A stretch of 64,000 bases of DNA from Sedimenticola sp. (lineage in GTDB: Bacteria; Pseudomonadota; Gammaproteobacteria; Chromatiales; Chromatiaceae): the NCBI GenBank assembly GCA_026984735.1, contig JALSRN010000101.1:34176-98175 (forward strand), given 5' to 3'. A program made the position numbers and the translations under genes. The first letter of the stretch is position 1, and each line of letters starts with the position of its first letter. Below the pieces are notes generated by a model, which saw only the letters and a list, made by a program, of their open reading frames with translations, had not been told where the DNA came from and did no database searches. Positions 9,501-19,317 of the stretch are shown here, in pieces.

Positions 9501-10090
9501 ATGCCCAGGCCGATGAGTTTCTCCGGTTCGAACTCCACCAGCAGTTCCGGGTCCCGCATTCCCCAGGCATCGATGCGGTCCACCCCGCTCAGCCGTTGGA
9601 GATCCTTCTTCGCCTGCTGGGCCGCTTTGCGCAGCTGTTCGTTGTCGTCCAGGCCGTAGACGGTCACCACCGCCGTGGGAAAGGTGTTGGAGCTGGTCAA
9701 TTCCAGCACCAGCGGCTCGCGGCTGCCTTCGGGAAGCTGGTCTTCGATTCGCTGGATGGCGCGCCGCACCTCCTGAATGCGTTTGTCGAAGGTGCGGGGA
9801 TCGAGCTCCTCGAAGCGCACCACGATGTTGGAGGCGCCGTAACGGCTGGTGCTGGAGACGAACTTGATGTTGCTGACGCGCGCCAGCTCGGTCTCGATGA
9901 GGTCGGTGACCCGTTTCTCCACGTCCTCCGCGGCGGCGCCTGGCCAGCCGGTCCAGATCACCAGCCAGTTGAAGTTCACCGGCGGATCCTGTTCGCGGGG
10001 CATCTGGGTGTAGCTCAGCCCGCCGATGACCACCACCAGCAGAAAGGTGAGATTGACCAGAATGGGGTTGTTCAACAGGCGGCGGTACAT
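6575..10090 (-). CDS. RND efflux transporter permease with C-terminal TPR-like extension
   Basis: MYRRLLNNPILVNLTFLLVVVIGGLSYTQMPREQDPPVNFNWLVIWTGWPGAAAEDVEKRV... ACR_tran type with two TM blocks. Track ORF 6575..11071 is over-extended; the ATG at 10090 overlaps the upstream TGA. Confidence 0.93.
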   Translation of the reverse strand: MYRRLLNNPILVNLTFLLVVVIGGLSYTQMPREQDPPVNFNWLVIWTGWPGAAAEDVEKRVTDLIETELARVSNIKFVSSTSRYGASNIVVRFEELDPRTFDKRIQEVRRAIQRIEDQLPEGSREPLVLELTSSNTFPTAVVTVYGLDDNEQLRKAAQQAKKDLQRLSGVDRIDAWGMRDPELLVEFEPEKLIGLGISPKALADTVRAYFHDQALGRIRFSDQEWLVRLQGTSNDPRHLEGLPLVALQQEVPLRSVARIRQGREKARQLVAYEGEPAVMLSLFKTDRANNLELLDRIKKYIHERNPLLKKMGVQLALAYDQTVATRSAIGVMENNALIGLLLVVFVATLFLGWKIALFTGMGLVFSLAGTFWTLDAMGETLNVTVLLGIVIVLGMLVDDSVVVAEAIYTNLRKGLPRLQAATSAVREMWVPVSAATLTTIAAFLPLMLMPGVLGQFMEVVPLVVTVALVVSLAEAFWLLPAHVVESRADPLKAGRFQQWRTRFTRRLRHRYTRLLLKVMRHPGMAVGLGSALTLLCLAALLTGAVKVNFFANDLFRYFYVNVEMPPDTPLTETRATLERMARSIRQAVPVGELQNLTTVAGMEITDKEPRLSDNIGQIMVSLPPSSSDHLSVDEVIERMRASLTDLPGPERISFLRRKTGPPSEAPVSVKIRGDDIREVRAAAARLQRLMASIPGIRDIHNDDVRAGTQLSLRLDADAIQRAGIPPGDVSTTLALYVDGLAVADMRHQGETWKVRVKARPQRLQDVKSFLDWPVGLPGGGDVPLGKLVKHETRTTEGNIRHQDFRRTLTVTADLDSEVTDTLSANHRIQALWKEIAGDYPGVALDFSGELDDIQESLTSMGRLFLLGIGLIYMILGTQFRSYLQPLLILTTVPMAFTGVILGLLVNHIPLSLVTLYGVIALAGIAANDAIVLISTANHNLQRGGGLAAAIVLASRRRLLPIIITSLTTMAGLFSLAAGWGGESLVWSPVATAIVWGLGFSTLLTLFLVPPLYAMLQSRRRRREPEAATLPPDPALLNPGPLQRLRLMLIRLRSPEESRDLEDLAAIAEQPVLWEHYVEGRKRLAQNDNERAIWHLEQVAKGLPSNFAAHLGVAQAMIRWLQQWGWDVGYTARARRHLRKAERLRPGDGRLRELTQLLDRIDESAADALEPA

Positions 10091-11106
10091 CAGGGCTTCG
10101 TCACTTTCACCGGCTGCCCGTCGCGCACGCTGAAGCGGCCGGCGTCGATCACCAACTGGCTGGGGGGCAGGTCCACGCGGGCGGGCAGCCCCTGGACGGC
10201 GCCGGTGAGCGGGTGGAAGCGCGCCACGCCCTTCTCGTAGAGAAAGAGCCCCAGTCGGCCCTCTCTCTGCACCAGGTAGTCGGCGGGCACGTGAGGCGCC
10301 GCCTCTTCCCACCGGAGTCGGCCGGCCGCGCCGGGCGGCGCGCTTTCGTTCCGAAACAGGTAGCGCACCTCGTAGCTGCGGATCCGCTTCTTCAGCAGGG
10401 GGATGACGGCCCGCAGCCGCAAGGGAAACGCCTTGCCCTCCACCAGGAAGCTCTGGCGGCGCGCCTCTTTCATGGTCTTGAGATCCTGCTGTTGCACCTG
10501 GGCGCTCACCTCCAGGTTGTTCAGATCGACCAGCCGCAACAGGGGGGTGCCCGGCGTGGCGTAGTCGCCCTGGCTGGCGCGGCGCTCGGTGACCACGGCG
10601 TCGAAGGGCGCCGTCACCGTGCAGCGGGATTCGCGCCAGCGCGCCTCTTCCAGGTCGGCCTCGTGCACGTTCACCTCCGCTGAAAGGCGGTTGAACTCGG
10701 AGCTGCGCTGGTTGAACTGGTCCGAAGAGATGTTGTGCGACTTCACCAGCTTCTGGGCGTCCTTGAAGCGCTTGCGGGCGTAGTGGAGGCGCGCCTGCGC
10801 GGCGGACAGCGCCGCCTCGGCCCTTTTGCGGGCGATCACGTAGCTGCTGCAATCGATGCGGGCCAGCAGGTCGCCCGCCTTCACCCGGTCGCCGGGGCGC
10901 TGGGCGATCTCCACCACTTTTCCGGCGATCTCGGCGCCGATGAGCGTGTCGTTGAGGCTCACCACCGTGGCCGGCGCTTCTCTCACGGGGTGGAAGAGCA
11001 GCTTTTTCAGCGGCGCCACGGTCACCGGAACGGGATTGGTCCCCGCGGGGGCGCCGGCGACCGCGAGCCACAGCAGCAGAAGCAGGATGGTTTGGCAGCG
11101 TTTCAT
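10090..11106 (-). CDS. RND efflux periplasmic adaptor (HlyD/MFP family)
   Basis: 338 aa; signal peptide, LIGAEIAGKVVEIAQRPGDRVKAGDLLARID biotinyl-lipoyl-like motif, coiled coil, ATGA overlap with the permease. Confidence 0.92.
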   Translation of the reverse strand: MKRCQTILLLLLWLAVAGAPAGTNPVPVTVAPLKKLLFHPVREAPATVVSLNDTLIGAEIAGKVVEIAQRPGDRVKAGDLLARIDCSSYVIARKRAEAALSAAQARLHYARKRFKDAQKLVKSHNISSDQFNQRSSEFNRLSAEVNVHEADLEEARWRESRCTVTAPFDAVVTERRASQGDYATPGTPLLRLVDLNNLEVSAQVQQQDLKTMKEARRQSFLVEGKAFPLRLRAVIPLLKKRIRSYEVRYLFRNESAPPGAAGRLRWEEAAPHVPADYLVQREGRLGLFLYEKGVARFHPLTGAVQGLPARVDLPPSQLVIDAGRFSVRDGQPVKVTKP

Positions 11107-11422
11107 CTCTGTTGGGGCCGGCGAGGTGCCGGCCGGAAAGCGGGCGTCGCTCTGAAAATCGGCTGAAAGTCGCTCAACTATAACTTCTCATGGCTTGTCG
11201 GTCCGCTTCCCACTTCACGTTCCAGCCATCGGCCGCAATCGATGGCCGGGACCTTGGCGGCCCTTGAGCGTCCCAAGGGCCTTTTCCATAGGGAGCCTTG
11301 GCGGCATTCCTTGCCGCCCTTCGGCGCGGCACCTTGCCACCAGCGCGCTCGTGGTGGCCGAGGGTGACATGGATCGGTGCCGGGTTAATAATAGCGCCTT
11401 CTCGACGAGGGGAGAGCGAACC

Positions 11423-11848
11423 ATGCGGTCTGCCGGAAAATGGGAAAAGAGGGCATTGCTGCTGTCACTGGTGGGGCTGGCGGTGCTGGTTACCGCCTGC
11501 TCCTCTCTGGAACAGGCCGGCAGTCAACGGAAACTGCAGACGCAGCTGCGCAGCTACGACCATGCGGTGCGGTGGGGCGACCTGCAAGGGGCGTACGCCT
11601 TCGTGAAACCGGGCGGCGAGCCGCTGGCGGTGCCAAATGGCCTGGAGAACATCCGGGTCACCGACTACGAACCTCTCACCACCGTTACGGAAGAGGAGGG
11701 AAAGCGGGTTCGCCGGCAGGTGAAGATTCAGTATGTGCGCCGTGACCGGCAGGTGGTTCGCACCTTCGTCGACGAGCAGGTTTGGGAGTACGACGACAAG
11801 CTCGGCAACTGGTTCCGCACCAATGCGCCGCCGGAGTTCGAGCGGTGA
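11423..11848 (+). CDS. Hypothetical lipoprotein
   Basis: MRSAGKWEKRALLLSLVGLAVLVTACSSLEQ: lipobox LVTAC, 141 aa; internal start within ORF 11195..11848. Confidence 0.75.
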   Translation: MRSAGKWEKRALLLSLVGLAVLVTACSSLEQAGSQRKLQTQLRSYDHAVRWGDLQGAYAFVKPGGEPLAVPNGLENIRVTDYEPLTTVTEEEGKRVRRQVKIQYVRRDRQVVRTFVDEQVWEYDDKLGNWFRTNAPPEFER

Positions 11849-12519
11849 GGCGCGTCCCCTTCAGCGAGCGGCCCGGCCGGCACGAACGCCACTATCGGCG
11901 GCGTCTCCATCCACTTTTCCCCCGCCCGGTCGAGAAGGTGACCGACGACGACCTGCTGGAGGCGCAGCGGCTCGATCACGAAGAGCTGGTGGAGGTCCTC
12001 TCCTCCTTGCGCGAGCTGGTGGGGCGGGCGGCGCGGTTGCGGCCCAATGAGGAGAGCCAGGTGGTGCTCGACCTCAAGGCGGAATTGGAGCGTCACTACG
12101 AAGAGGCGTGCCGCCTGGCCGACGCCCAAGGCGCCAACAAGGAGGCCATCGCCCATCTCATCGAAGTGATCATGAACACCATCCGCCGAGCGGCGGCGGG
12201 CGACCCGCTGGCGGAGCGGGAGCTGGCCCAGGAAGCGGAAGCGCGAAGGCTCCATTTCCAGCTGCTCGAATCGCCCCTGGTGGCGGATCTGCTGCATCCG
12301 CGGACATTGGTGCAGCCGGACGAGCTGCCGGTGGTGCTGCTCACCGACCCCCAGGATCAGGTGGAGGCGGCGCTGGAACTGTTCGACGACGATCAGCTGG
12401 GGCTGCTGCTGAAAGAGGCGCGCCGCCTGCTGGAAGAGACGGGCGGCGCGGGTTGGGAGCCGGAGCGGGAGCGGCTCGCCTGGCTGGAGGCCCGGCTGGC
12501 CGCCCGAAGGGGAGGTTGA
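11845..12519 (+). CDS. Conserved hypothetical protein
   Basis: GTG start overlapping the previous TGA; 224 aa, MRRVPFSERPGRHERHYRRRLHPLFPRPVEKVTDDDLLEAQRLDHEELVE... Confidence 0.65.
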   Translation: MRRVPFSERPGRHERHYRRRLHPLFPRPVEKVTDDDLLEAQRLDHEELVEVLSSLRELVGRAARLRPNEESQVVLDLKAELERHYEEACRLADAQGANKEAIAHLIEVIMNTIRRAAAGDPLAERELAQEAEARRLHFQLLESPLVADLLHPRTLVQPDELPVVLLTDPQDQVEAALELFDDDQLGLLLKEARRLLEETGGAGWEPERERLAWLEARLAARRGG

Positions 12520-12526
12520 GCGGGGT

Positions 12527-12838
12527 TCACACGCCGAGATCGGGGTTCTCCCTCACCAGCCGGTCATAGCCGCTTTCGCGGTACGCTTCCAGCCCTTTCG
12601 GGGTGACGGCCTGGAACCCTTCCGGGACGGTCTCGTCGTCGGGATTGCCCCGGTAGATCTGGTGCAACGAGATCGCCGGCTGCACCACCGAGGGCGTCGG
12701 ATCGGTGCTCCGGTAGTGGAGGGTGCTGGTCTCGGCGGCCAGGTCTTCGCTCCCGATCTGGCGTTCGTAGGCGAAGTCGCCGGCCACCGCAAGGTTGGCG
12801 ATCAGGCCGAGTACGGGTAATGTGATCAATGCTTTCAT
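12527..12838 (-). CDS. Small secreted hypothetical protein
   Basis: Distal part of ORF 12527..14059: MKALITLPVLGLIANLAVAGDFAYERQIGSEDLAAETSTLHYRSTDPTPS..., signal peptide, 103 aa. Confidence 0.65.
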   Translation of the reverse strand: MKALITLPVLGLIANLAVAGDFAYERQIGSEDLAAETSTLHYRSTDPTPSVVQPAISLHQIYRGNPDDETVPEGFQAVTPKGLEAYRESGYDRLVRENPDLGV

Positions 12839-12937
12839 GGTTCTCTCCTCGTGACTTTGTGGTGTGGGTGCCTCTGTGTCAAAAGAGACCCGTCCGCCGC
12901 CCCTTTCATTTCCAGCCGACGAAGGTGAACGCCTGCC

Positions 12938-14404
12938 ATGAACTACCGGGACCTGCGTGATTTTCTTTCCCGCCTCGAGGAGCGGGGCGAGCTGAAGCGG
13001 ATCGGGGTGGAGGTGGATCCCCGTCTCGAGATGACCGAGATCAGCGACCGGGTGCTGCGCGCCGGCGGCCCGGCCCTGCTTTTCGAAAGGCCCAAGGGAC
13101 ACCGCATCCCTGTGCTCACCAATCTGTTCGGCACCACCGGGCGGGTGGCGCTGGGCATGGGCGAGGAGAGCGTCGACGCCCTGCGCGAAGTGGGGAGGCT
13201 GCTGGCGGCGCTCAAGGAGCCCGATCCGCCCAAGGGGATGAAGGACGCCTGGGAGAAGCTGCCGCTCTACCGCAAGGTGCTGGACATGGCGCCCAAGGAG
13301 CGGCGCGGCGCTCCCTGCCAGGAGGTGGTGCTGGAAGGGGAGGCGGTGGACCTGGGCGCGCTGCCGGTGCAGACCTGCTGGCCGGAAGACGCCGGCCCCC
13401 TGGTGACCTGGGGGCTGGTGATCACCCGCGGCCCGGAGAAGCCGCGACAGAACTTGGGCATCTATCGCATGCAGGTGATCGGCCGCAACCGCCTCATCAT
13501 GCGCTGGCTGGCCCACCGCGGCGGCGCGCTCGATTTCCGCGAGTGGCAGGCCCGCCATCCGGGCGAACCCTTTCCGGTTTCGGTGGCCCTGGGCGCCGAT
13601 CCGGCCACCATCCTGGCGGCGGTGACGCCGGTGCCCGACACGCTGTCGGAATACGCCTTCGCCGGGCTGTTGCGTGGTTCCCGCACGGAAGTGGCCCGCA
13701 GCCTGGGCAGCGATCTCCAGGTGCCTGCCTCGGCGGAGTTCGTGCTGGAGGGGGTGATCCATCCCGGCGAGACGGCCCCCGAGGGGCCCTTCGGCGATCA
13801 CACCGGCTACTACAACGAGGTGGAGACGTTTCCGGTCTTCACGGTGGAGCGCATCACCCACCGCCGCGATCCCATCTACCACAGCACCTACACCGGCCGC
13901 CCGCCCGACGAGCCGGCCATCCTGGGAGTGGCGCTCAACGAAGTCTTCGTGCCCCTGCTGCAGAAGCAGTTTCCCGAGATCACCGACTTCTACCTGCCGC
14001 CCGAAGGGTGCTCCTACCGGCTGGCGGTGGTGAGCATGAAGAAACAGTATCCCGGCCACGCCAAGCGGGTGATGTTCGGCGTCTGGTCCTTCCTACGGCA
14101 GTTCATGTACACCAAGTTCGTCATCGTCACCGACGACGACGTGAACGTGCGCGACTGGAACGACGTCGTCTGGGCCATCACCACCCGCATGGATCCGGCG
14201 CGCGACACCCTGGTGGTGGAGAACACTCCCATCGACTATCTCGATTTCGCCTCGCCGGTGTCGGGACTGGGGTCGAAGATGGGGCTGGACGCCACCTCCA
14301 AATGGCCGGGCGAGACGGAGCGCCAGTGGGGGCGGCCCATCATCCGCGACCCGGAGGTGGTGAAGCGGGTGGACGCGCTCTGGAGCCGGCTCGGCCTCGA
14401 TTGA
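12938..14404 (+). CDS. ubiD: UbiD family decarboxylase (4-hydroxy-3-polyprenylbenzoate decarboxylase)
   Basis: 488 aa; [72 protein letters not shown]. Confidence 0.95.
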   Translation: MNYRDLRDFLSRLEERGELKRIGVEVDPRLEMTEISDRVLRAGGPALLFERPKGHRIPVLTNLFGTTGRVALGMGEESVDALREVGRLLAALKEPDPPKGMKDAWEKLPLYRKVLDMAPKERRGAPCQEVVLEGEAVDLGALPVQTCWPEDAGPLVTWGLVITRGPEKPRQNLGIYRMQVIGRNRLIMRWLAHRGGALDFREWQARHPGEPFPVSVALGADPATILAAVTPVPDTLSEYAFAGLLRGSRTEVARSLGSDLQVPASAEFVLEGVIHPGETAPEGPFGDHTGYYNEVETFPVFTVERITHRRDPIYHSTYTGRPPDEPAILGVALNEVFVPLLQKQFPEITDFYLPPEGCSYRLAVVSMKKQYPGHAKRVMFGVWSFLRQFMYTKFVIVTDDDVNVRDWNDVVWAITTRMDPARDTLVVENTPIDYLDFASPVSGLGSKMGLDATSKWPGETERQWGRPIIRDPEVVKRVDALWSRLGLD

Positions 14405-14504
14405 GGCGGCCGTTCCATCTCGATACGCCGTCGTTCCGGCCGCGGTTCGACCGCGTTTCCCTCCGCGCGGGAAGGGCGAGGGGCGACTTCTTTTCGGTGC
14501 CGGG

Positions 14505-15398
14505 TCAATAATCCGCGCGGCCGGTGATCCGCCGTTCCGCCTCGCGGTACTTTTCGGCCGTCTTGTCGATGATCTCCTGGGGCAGTTCCGGCGCCGGAGG
14601 GCGCTTGTCCCAACCGATGGACTCCAGATAGTCGCGCACGAACTGCTTGTCGAAACTGGGTGGGCTGATGCCGGGCCGGTACCGGTCCGCCGGCCAGAAG
14701 CGCGAAGAGTCGGGGGTGAGCACTTCGTCGATGAGATGGAGGCGTCCCCCTTCGTCGAGGCCGAACTCGAACTTGGTGTCGGCGATGAGGATGCCCCGCT
14801 CCCGCGCGTGGGCCGCCGCGTCCGTATAGATCTCCAGGCTCGCGCGGCGCACCTCTTCCGCCAGTTCCCGCCCCACCAGGGCGGCCACGTGGTCGAAATC
14901 GATGTTCTGGTCGTGCTCGCCCAGGTCGGCCTTGGTGGAGGGGGTGAAGATGGGCTCGGGCAGGCGCTCGGCCAGGCGGAGCCCCGGCGGCAGGGGAATG
15001 CCGCAGACGGCGCCGCTTTTCTGGTAATCTTTCCAGCCGGAACCGATGAGATAGCCCCGAACGATCGCCTCCACGGGCAGGGGCTGCAACCTGCGCACCA
15101 CCACGGCGCGATCGCCCAGCCGTCGCCGCTCGGCCGGATCGGGGACCACCGCTTCCACGGGAATGCCGGCGAGCTGGTTGGGCAGGATCGAAGCGGTGCG
15201 CTCGAACCAGAAGTTGGAGACGCGCGTCAGGACCTCGCCCTTGCCGGGGATGGGTTGGGGGAAGACCACGTCGAAGGCGGAGAGACGGTCGGTTGCGACG
15301 ATTAGCAGGTGTTCGTCGTCCACCGCGTAGATGTCCCGGACCTTGCCGCGGCCCAGCAGTTCAAGGCCTGAAAGATCGGACTGGTAGAGGGCGGTCAT
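14505..15398 (-). CDS. purC: Phosphoribosylaminoimidazole-succinocarboxamide synthase
   Basis: [55 protein letters not shown]; start [11 protein letters not shown] at 15398. Confidence 0.95.
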   Translation of the reverse strand: MTALYQSDLSGLELLGRGKVRDIYAVDDEHLLIVATDRLSAFDVVFPQPIPGKGEVLTRVSNFWFERTASILPNQLAGIPVEAVVPDPAERRRLGDRAVVVRRLQPLPVEAIVRGYLIGSGWKDYQKSGAVCGIPLPPGLRLAERLPEPIFTPSTKADLGEHDQNIDFDHVAALVGRELAEEVRRASLEIYTDAAAHARERGILIADTKFEFGLDEGGRLHLIDEVLTPDSSRFWPADRYRPGISPPSFDKQFVRDYLESIGWDKRPPAPELPQEIIDKTAEKYREAERRITGRADY

Positions 15399-15435
15399 GA
15401 GCAGCGGGTGAAAGAGCGAAAACCGGATTATACCC

Positions 15436-15873
15436 ATGGAGAATCCAACCCACACCGATTACCTCGCCGCCTTCCGCGGCAGCTTCACCTCCGCCCTGCG
15501 CTGGCCCCAGCTGGACGCGCTCTGGGAGCGGCTTCGCGCCAAGCCGGAAGGGTGGTATGTCTACGCCGTGGGCGAGGCGCCTCCCGCCGAGCCGGCCAGC
15601 GCCGAGGCGTTTCTCGATTTCCTCACCGAGATCGACCGTCTGCTGCGCGCCGAGCACGACGAGGACTACTGCGGCATCGTCTATGCCGACGATCCGCAGG
15701 ATCCTTCCATGGTGAAGATCTACGATCCCAACAATCTCGGCGTGGTGTGCGGCTACAGCGACAATCCGCCCCTGCCCGGCTGGGTGCTCAGCCGCATCCC
15801 GCCGGTGGATCTGGAAGCGGAACGCCCCCCGCCCAACAACCGGCGGCGGTGGTGGCGGAAGCTGTTCGGCTAG
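15436..15873 (+). CDS. Conserved hypothetical protein
   Basis: 145 aa, [47 protein letters not shown]...; coherent ORF between purC and the DUF2384 gene. Confidence 0.7.
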   Translation: MENPTHTDYLAAFRGSFTSALRWPQLDALWERLRAKPEGWYVYAVGEAPPAEPASAEAFLDFLTEIDRLLRAEHDEDYCGIVYADDPQDPSMVKIYDPNNLGVVCGYSDNPPLPGWVLSRIPPVDLEAERPPPNNRRRWWRKLFG

Positions 15874-15950
15874 CTTCGGCTGGCGCCGGCGCGAATAACC
15901 AAGTAAAATACTCTACAATTAGCATGACAACGAACATTTGGAGTGAGACG

Positions 15951-16376
15951 ATGAGTGACGAAACCAAGAAGCAGGCGCTGGCCGACATCACCCGTGCGGT
16001 GATGCACGTGCTGGACAACTGGAGGCTCGATACCGACACCATGCGCCAAGTGCTCGGCATGCCGGAGGATGTGCGCGCCCGGGCGTTCGCCAAGTTCCGG
16101 GAGGGGAGCGCCACCTTTCCCTCCGACCCGCAGGTGTTGCGCCGTTGTGAGTATGTACTGCGCATCGCCGACGCGCTGCGCACCGCCTACCCGGTGAACC
16201 CCAAGATGGGAGGGCGCTGGATTCACCAGCGGCAGAAGCGCTTCGGGGGACGTACCCCCATCTCCATGATTCTCGAGGACGGCGAGACCGGGTTGGCGGT
16301 GGTGTTGGGGGAAGTGGACTGCACCTTCGCGTGGGACTGCACCGGCTCCAAGGCCGTCTCCGCCGCTGGAAAGTGA
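15951..16376 (+). CDS. DUF2384 / MbcA-ParS-Xre antitoxin-like domain protein
   Basis: MSDETKKQALADITRAVMHVLDNWRLDTDTMRQVLGMPEDVRARAFAKFREGSATFPSDPQVLRRCEYVLRIADALRTAYP... Confidence 0.7.
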   Translation: MSDETKKQALADITRAVMHVLDNWRLDTDTMRQVLGMPEDVRARAFAKFREGSATFPSDPQVLRRCEYVLRIADALRTAYPVNPKMGGRWIHQRQKRFGGRTPISMILEDGETGLAVVLGEVDCTFAWDCTGSKAVSAAGK

Positions 16377-16684
16377 TGCGGAGGGTCTTCCCAGAGCTGT
16401 TATGCACACGCTTTTCGAAAGTGAATGAAACTCTGGTCGTTGCGCGACAATAATGTGTCTCTTTTTGAAAATACCTCCCAAGTATTTGAAAAAAATAGAG
16501 TAATCGAGTTGAGCAATTTTTGTACGATCTGACGAAAATCAAGAATTCATGGGCCTCGAGGCTCTTTTCCCCGGTTTGATCCACAAAGTTTTCCACAGGT
16601 TTTGTGGATTGGATCTTCCCCCCTCGGTGTACGCCCTCGAAGGGCGTATAATCGCCGGCTTCTGCAGCGATCCCTCCTCTCTTC

Positions 16685-18499
16685 ATGACCGACAATCTGC
16701 GCAACATCGCCATCATCGCCCACGTGGATCACGGCAAGACCACCCTGGTGGACGAGCTCCTGAAGCAGTCGGGCACCCTGGGAGAACGCTTCGGCGAGAT
16801 CGAACGGGTGATGGACTCCAATGAGCTGGAGAGGGAGCGGGGTATCACCATTCTCTCCAAGAACACCGCCATCCGCTGGGGCGACTACCGCATCAACATC
16901 GTGGACACTCCCGGCCACGCCGACTTCGGCGGCGAGGTGGAGCGAGTGCTCTCCATGGTGGATTCGGTGCTGCTGCTGGTGGATGCCGTGGAGGGTCCCA
17001 TGCCGCAGACCCGCTTCGTCACTCAGAAGGCCTTCCAGCACGGCCTGAACCCCATCGTGGTGGTGAACAAGATCGACCGTGCCGGGGCGCGGCCCGACTG
17101 GGTGATCGACCGGGTCTTCGACCTCTTCGACCGGCTGGGGGGCAGCGACGAGCAGCTCGACTTTCCCGTCGTCTACGCCTCGGCCATCGAAGGCTACGCC
17201 GGCATGGAGGCGTCGGTGCGCGAGGGCGACATGACGCCGCTGTTCCGGACCATCGTGGAGCGCTGTCCGCCGCCGCCGGTGGATCCCGACGCTCCTTTTC
17301 AGATGCAGATCTCCAACCTCGATTACAACAGTTACGTGGGCGCCATCGCCGTGGGCCGCGTCACCCGAGGCACGGTGCGGCCCAACCAACCGGTGGCGGT
17401 GCTGGGCCGGGACGGGTCACAATACCGGGCGAAGATCGGCCGCGTCTACGGTTATCTGGGGCTGGAGCGGCACGAGGTGGAGCAGGCCACCGCCGGCGAC
17501 ATCGTGGCCATCACGGGGATCGAGGCGCCCAAGGTCTCCGATACCCTCTGCGATCCCGAGCACCCCCAGGCGTTGCCGCCGCTCACCGTGGACGAACCCA
17601 CGGTCTCCATGACTTTCCAGGTGAACACTTCCCCCTTCGCCGGGCGGGAAGGGAAGTACCTCACCTCCCGCCAGCTCAAGGAGCGGCTGGAGCGGGAGCT
17701 GATCCACAACGTGGCGCTGCGGGTGGAGGAGGGGCCGGATCCCGAGAAGTTCAAGGTTTCTGGAAGGGGCGAGTTGCACCTCTCCATTCTCCTGGAGAAC
17801 ATGCGGCGCGAGGGATACGAGCTGGCCGTCTCCCGCCCCGAGGTGATCTTCCGCGAGATCGACGGCGAGGTGTGCGAGCCCTACGAACTGCTCACCGTGG
17901 ATGTGGAGGAGGCGCATCAGGGCGCCGTCATGGAGGCGCTGGGGCGGCGCCGTGGAGAGCTCAGGGAGATGCAGCCCGACGGCAACGGCCGGGTGCGGCT
18001 GGACTACGTCATCCCCTCCCGCGGGCTCATCGGCTTCCAGACCGAGTTCATGACCACCACCTCGGGCACCGGCCTTCTGTATCACGTCTTCGACCGCTAT
18101 GGCCCCGCCCGGTCGGGCGGCATCGCGCCACGCCCCAACGGGGTGATGATCTCCAACACCACGGGCAAGGCGCTGGCCTACGCCCTGTTCAATCTGCAGG
18201 AACGGGGCAAGCTCTTCGTCGCGCACGGCGAGGAGATCTACGAAGGACAGATCGTCGGTCTCCATGCCCGCGACAACGACCTCACGGTCAACCCCACCAA
18301 AGGCAAGCAGCTCACCAACATTCGCGCCGCCGGCAAGGACGATGCCCTGATCCTCACCCCGCCGGTGCGCTTTTCGCTGGAACAGGCGCTGGAGTTCATC
18401 GAGGAGGACGAGCTGGTGGAGGTGACGCCCGAGGCGATTCGGTTGCGCAAGAAACATCTGAAGGAGCACGAGCGCAAGCGGGCGAGAAGAGCCGGCTGA
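16685..18499 (+). CDS. typA: Translational GTPase TypA/BipA
   Basis: 604 aa; [62 protein letters not shown]. Confidence 0.97.
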   Translation: MTDNLRNIAIIAHVDHGKTTLVDELLKQSGTLGERFGEIERVMDSNELERERGITILSKNTAIRWGDYRINIVDTPGHADFGGEVERVLSMVDSVLLLVDAVEGPMPQTRFVTQKAFQHGLNPIVVVNKIDRAGARPDWVIDRVFDLFDRLGGSDEQLDFPVVYASAIEGYAGMEASVREGDMTPLFRTIVERCPPPPVDPDAPFQMQISNLDYNSYVGAIAVGRVTRGTVRPNQPVAVLGRDGSQYRAKIGRVYGYLGLERHEVEQATAGDIVAITGIEAPKVSDTLCDPEHPQALPPLTVDEPTVSMTFQVNTSPFAGREGKYLTSRQLKERLERELIHNVALRVEEGPDPEKFKVSGRGELHLSILLENMRREGYELAVSRPEVIFREIDGEVCEPYELLTVDVEEAHQGAVMEALGRRRGELREMQPDGNGRVRLDYVIPSRGLIGFQTEFMTTTSGTGLLYHVFDRYGPARSGGIAPRPNGVMISNTTGKALAYALFNLQERGKLFVAHGEEIYEGQIVGLHARDNDLTVNPTKGKQLTNIRAAGKDDALILTPPVRFSLEQALEFIEEDELVEVTPEAIRLRKKHLKEHERKRARRAG

Positions 18500-18548
18500 G
18501 ATTGACGGCCTGTAACTTGGCGCATTTGCGCGCGCCTTCCGGCAATTT

Positions 18549-18695
18549 TCAGCGCTGGCTCACCAGCCCGACGAAGAGCAGCTTTACCACCAGCCACGCC
18601 AGCCCCAGCAGCCGCAGGGGGAGCAGCAACAGGCTCTTCCACGCAGGTTCCCCGCGGTTGTCGGCCTCTTTCGTCTTGGGGAGGGCGATGCACAT
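18549..18695 (-). CDS. Small single-TM hypothetical protein
   Basis: MCIALPKTKEADNRGEPAWKSLLLLPLRLLGLAWLVVKLLFVGLVSQR; start uncertain (ORF track gives 18737). Confidence 0.4.
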   Translation of the reverse strand: MCIALPKTKEADNRGEPAWKSLLLLPLRLLGLAWLVVKLLFVGLVSQR

Positions 18696-18806
18696 GGTTT
18701 CCTTATACCCTTTCCACTTTCTTTCCAGCCATGACAAATCTCAGCCGCTTTACGAAGGGACCGGCCCTTCCGGCGCGCTCGGGCGGTTTTGGGGTATATT
18801 CGACGG

Positions 18807-19316
18807 ATGAGACGGCTTCTTCTCTTTGCGCTGGCGCTGCTGTTGGAGGGCTGCGCGGGCCCTCTGCCCCGATCCATCACCCAGCCTCCGCCCGTGGCGG
18901 TCTCGGTGCGGCAGGCGCAAAAGGAGGTGATGCGCGATCTCTCCCGGGAGGTGCGTTGGGGCGGCGAGATCATCGAGGTGTGGAACCGCAGCGACCACAC
19001 CGACGTGCTGGTGCTCGGGCGTGAACTGAAGAGGGGAGGCGAGCCCCGAGAGGAAGGCGAGGTGGACGGCCGCTTCATCGCGCGTTTCGGCGGTTTCATG
19101 GACCCGGCGCGATTCCCCAAGGGGCGCATGCTCACGGTGAGCGGCCCGCTGATCGGGGTAGAGACCCACCCGGTGGGGGACTACCCTTACCGCTATCCCG
19201 TGGTGCAGGTGACGGCTTGGCATCTGTGGCCCCAATCCGAGCCACGCTCCTATTATCATGATCCCTGGTGGCCCTACTATCCCGGCTGCCTCTGGAGATA
19301 CCCCTGCTGGTGGTGA
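18807..19316 (+). CDS. Slp-family outer membrane lipoprotein (copy 1)
   Basis: MRRLLLFALALLLEGCAGPLPRSI lipobox; VRWGGEIIEVWNRSDHTDVLVLGRELKRGGEP..RFIARFGGFMDPARFPKGRMLTVSGPLIG. Confidence 0.85.
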   Translation: MRRLLLFALALLLEGCAGPLPRSITQPPPVAVSVRQAQKEVMRDLSREVRWGGEIIEVWNRSDHTDVLVLGRELKRGGEPREEGEVDGRFIARFGGFMDPARFPKGRMLTVSGPLIGVETHPVGDYPYRYPVVQVTAWHLWPQSEPRSYYHDPWWPYYPGCLWRYPCWW

Positions 19317-19317
19317 G

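Noticed and set aside
5638-10240. Long plus-strand ORFs 5638..6948, 6440..8128 and 8204..10240
   Set aside because: Antisense to the well-recognised TraB and RND genes; His/Gly/Glu/Gln-rich low-complexity composition typical of shadow ORFs in high-GC DNA.
10091-11071. N-terminal ~330 aa of the 1498-aa ORF 6575..11071
   Set aside because: Wrong-frame read-through across the adaptor gene 10090..11106; the true permease begins at MYRRLLNN (10090).
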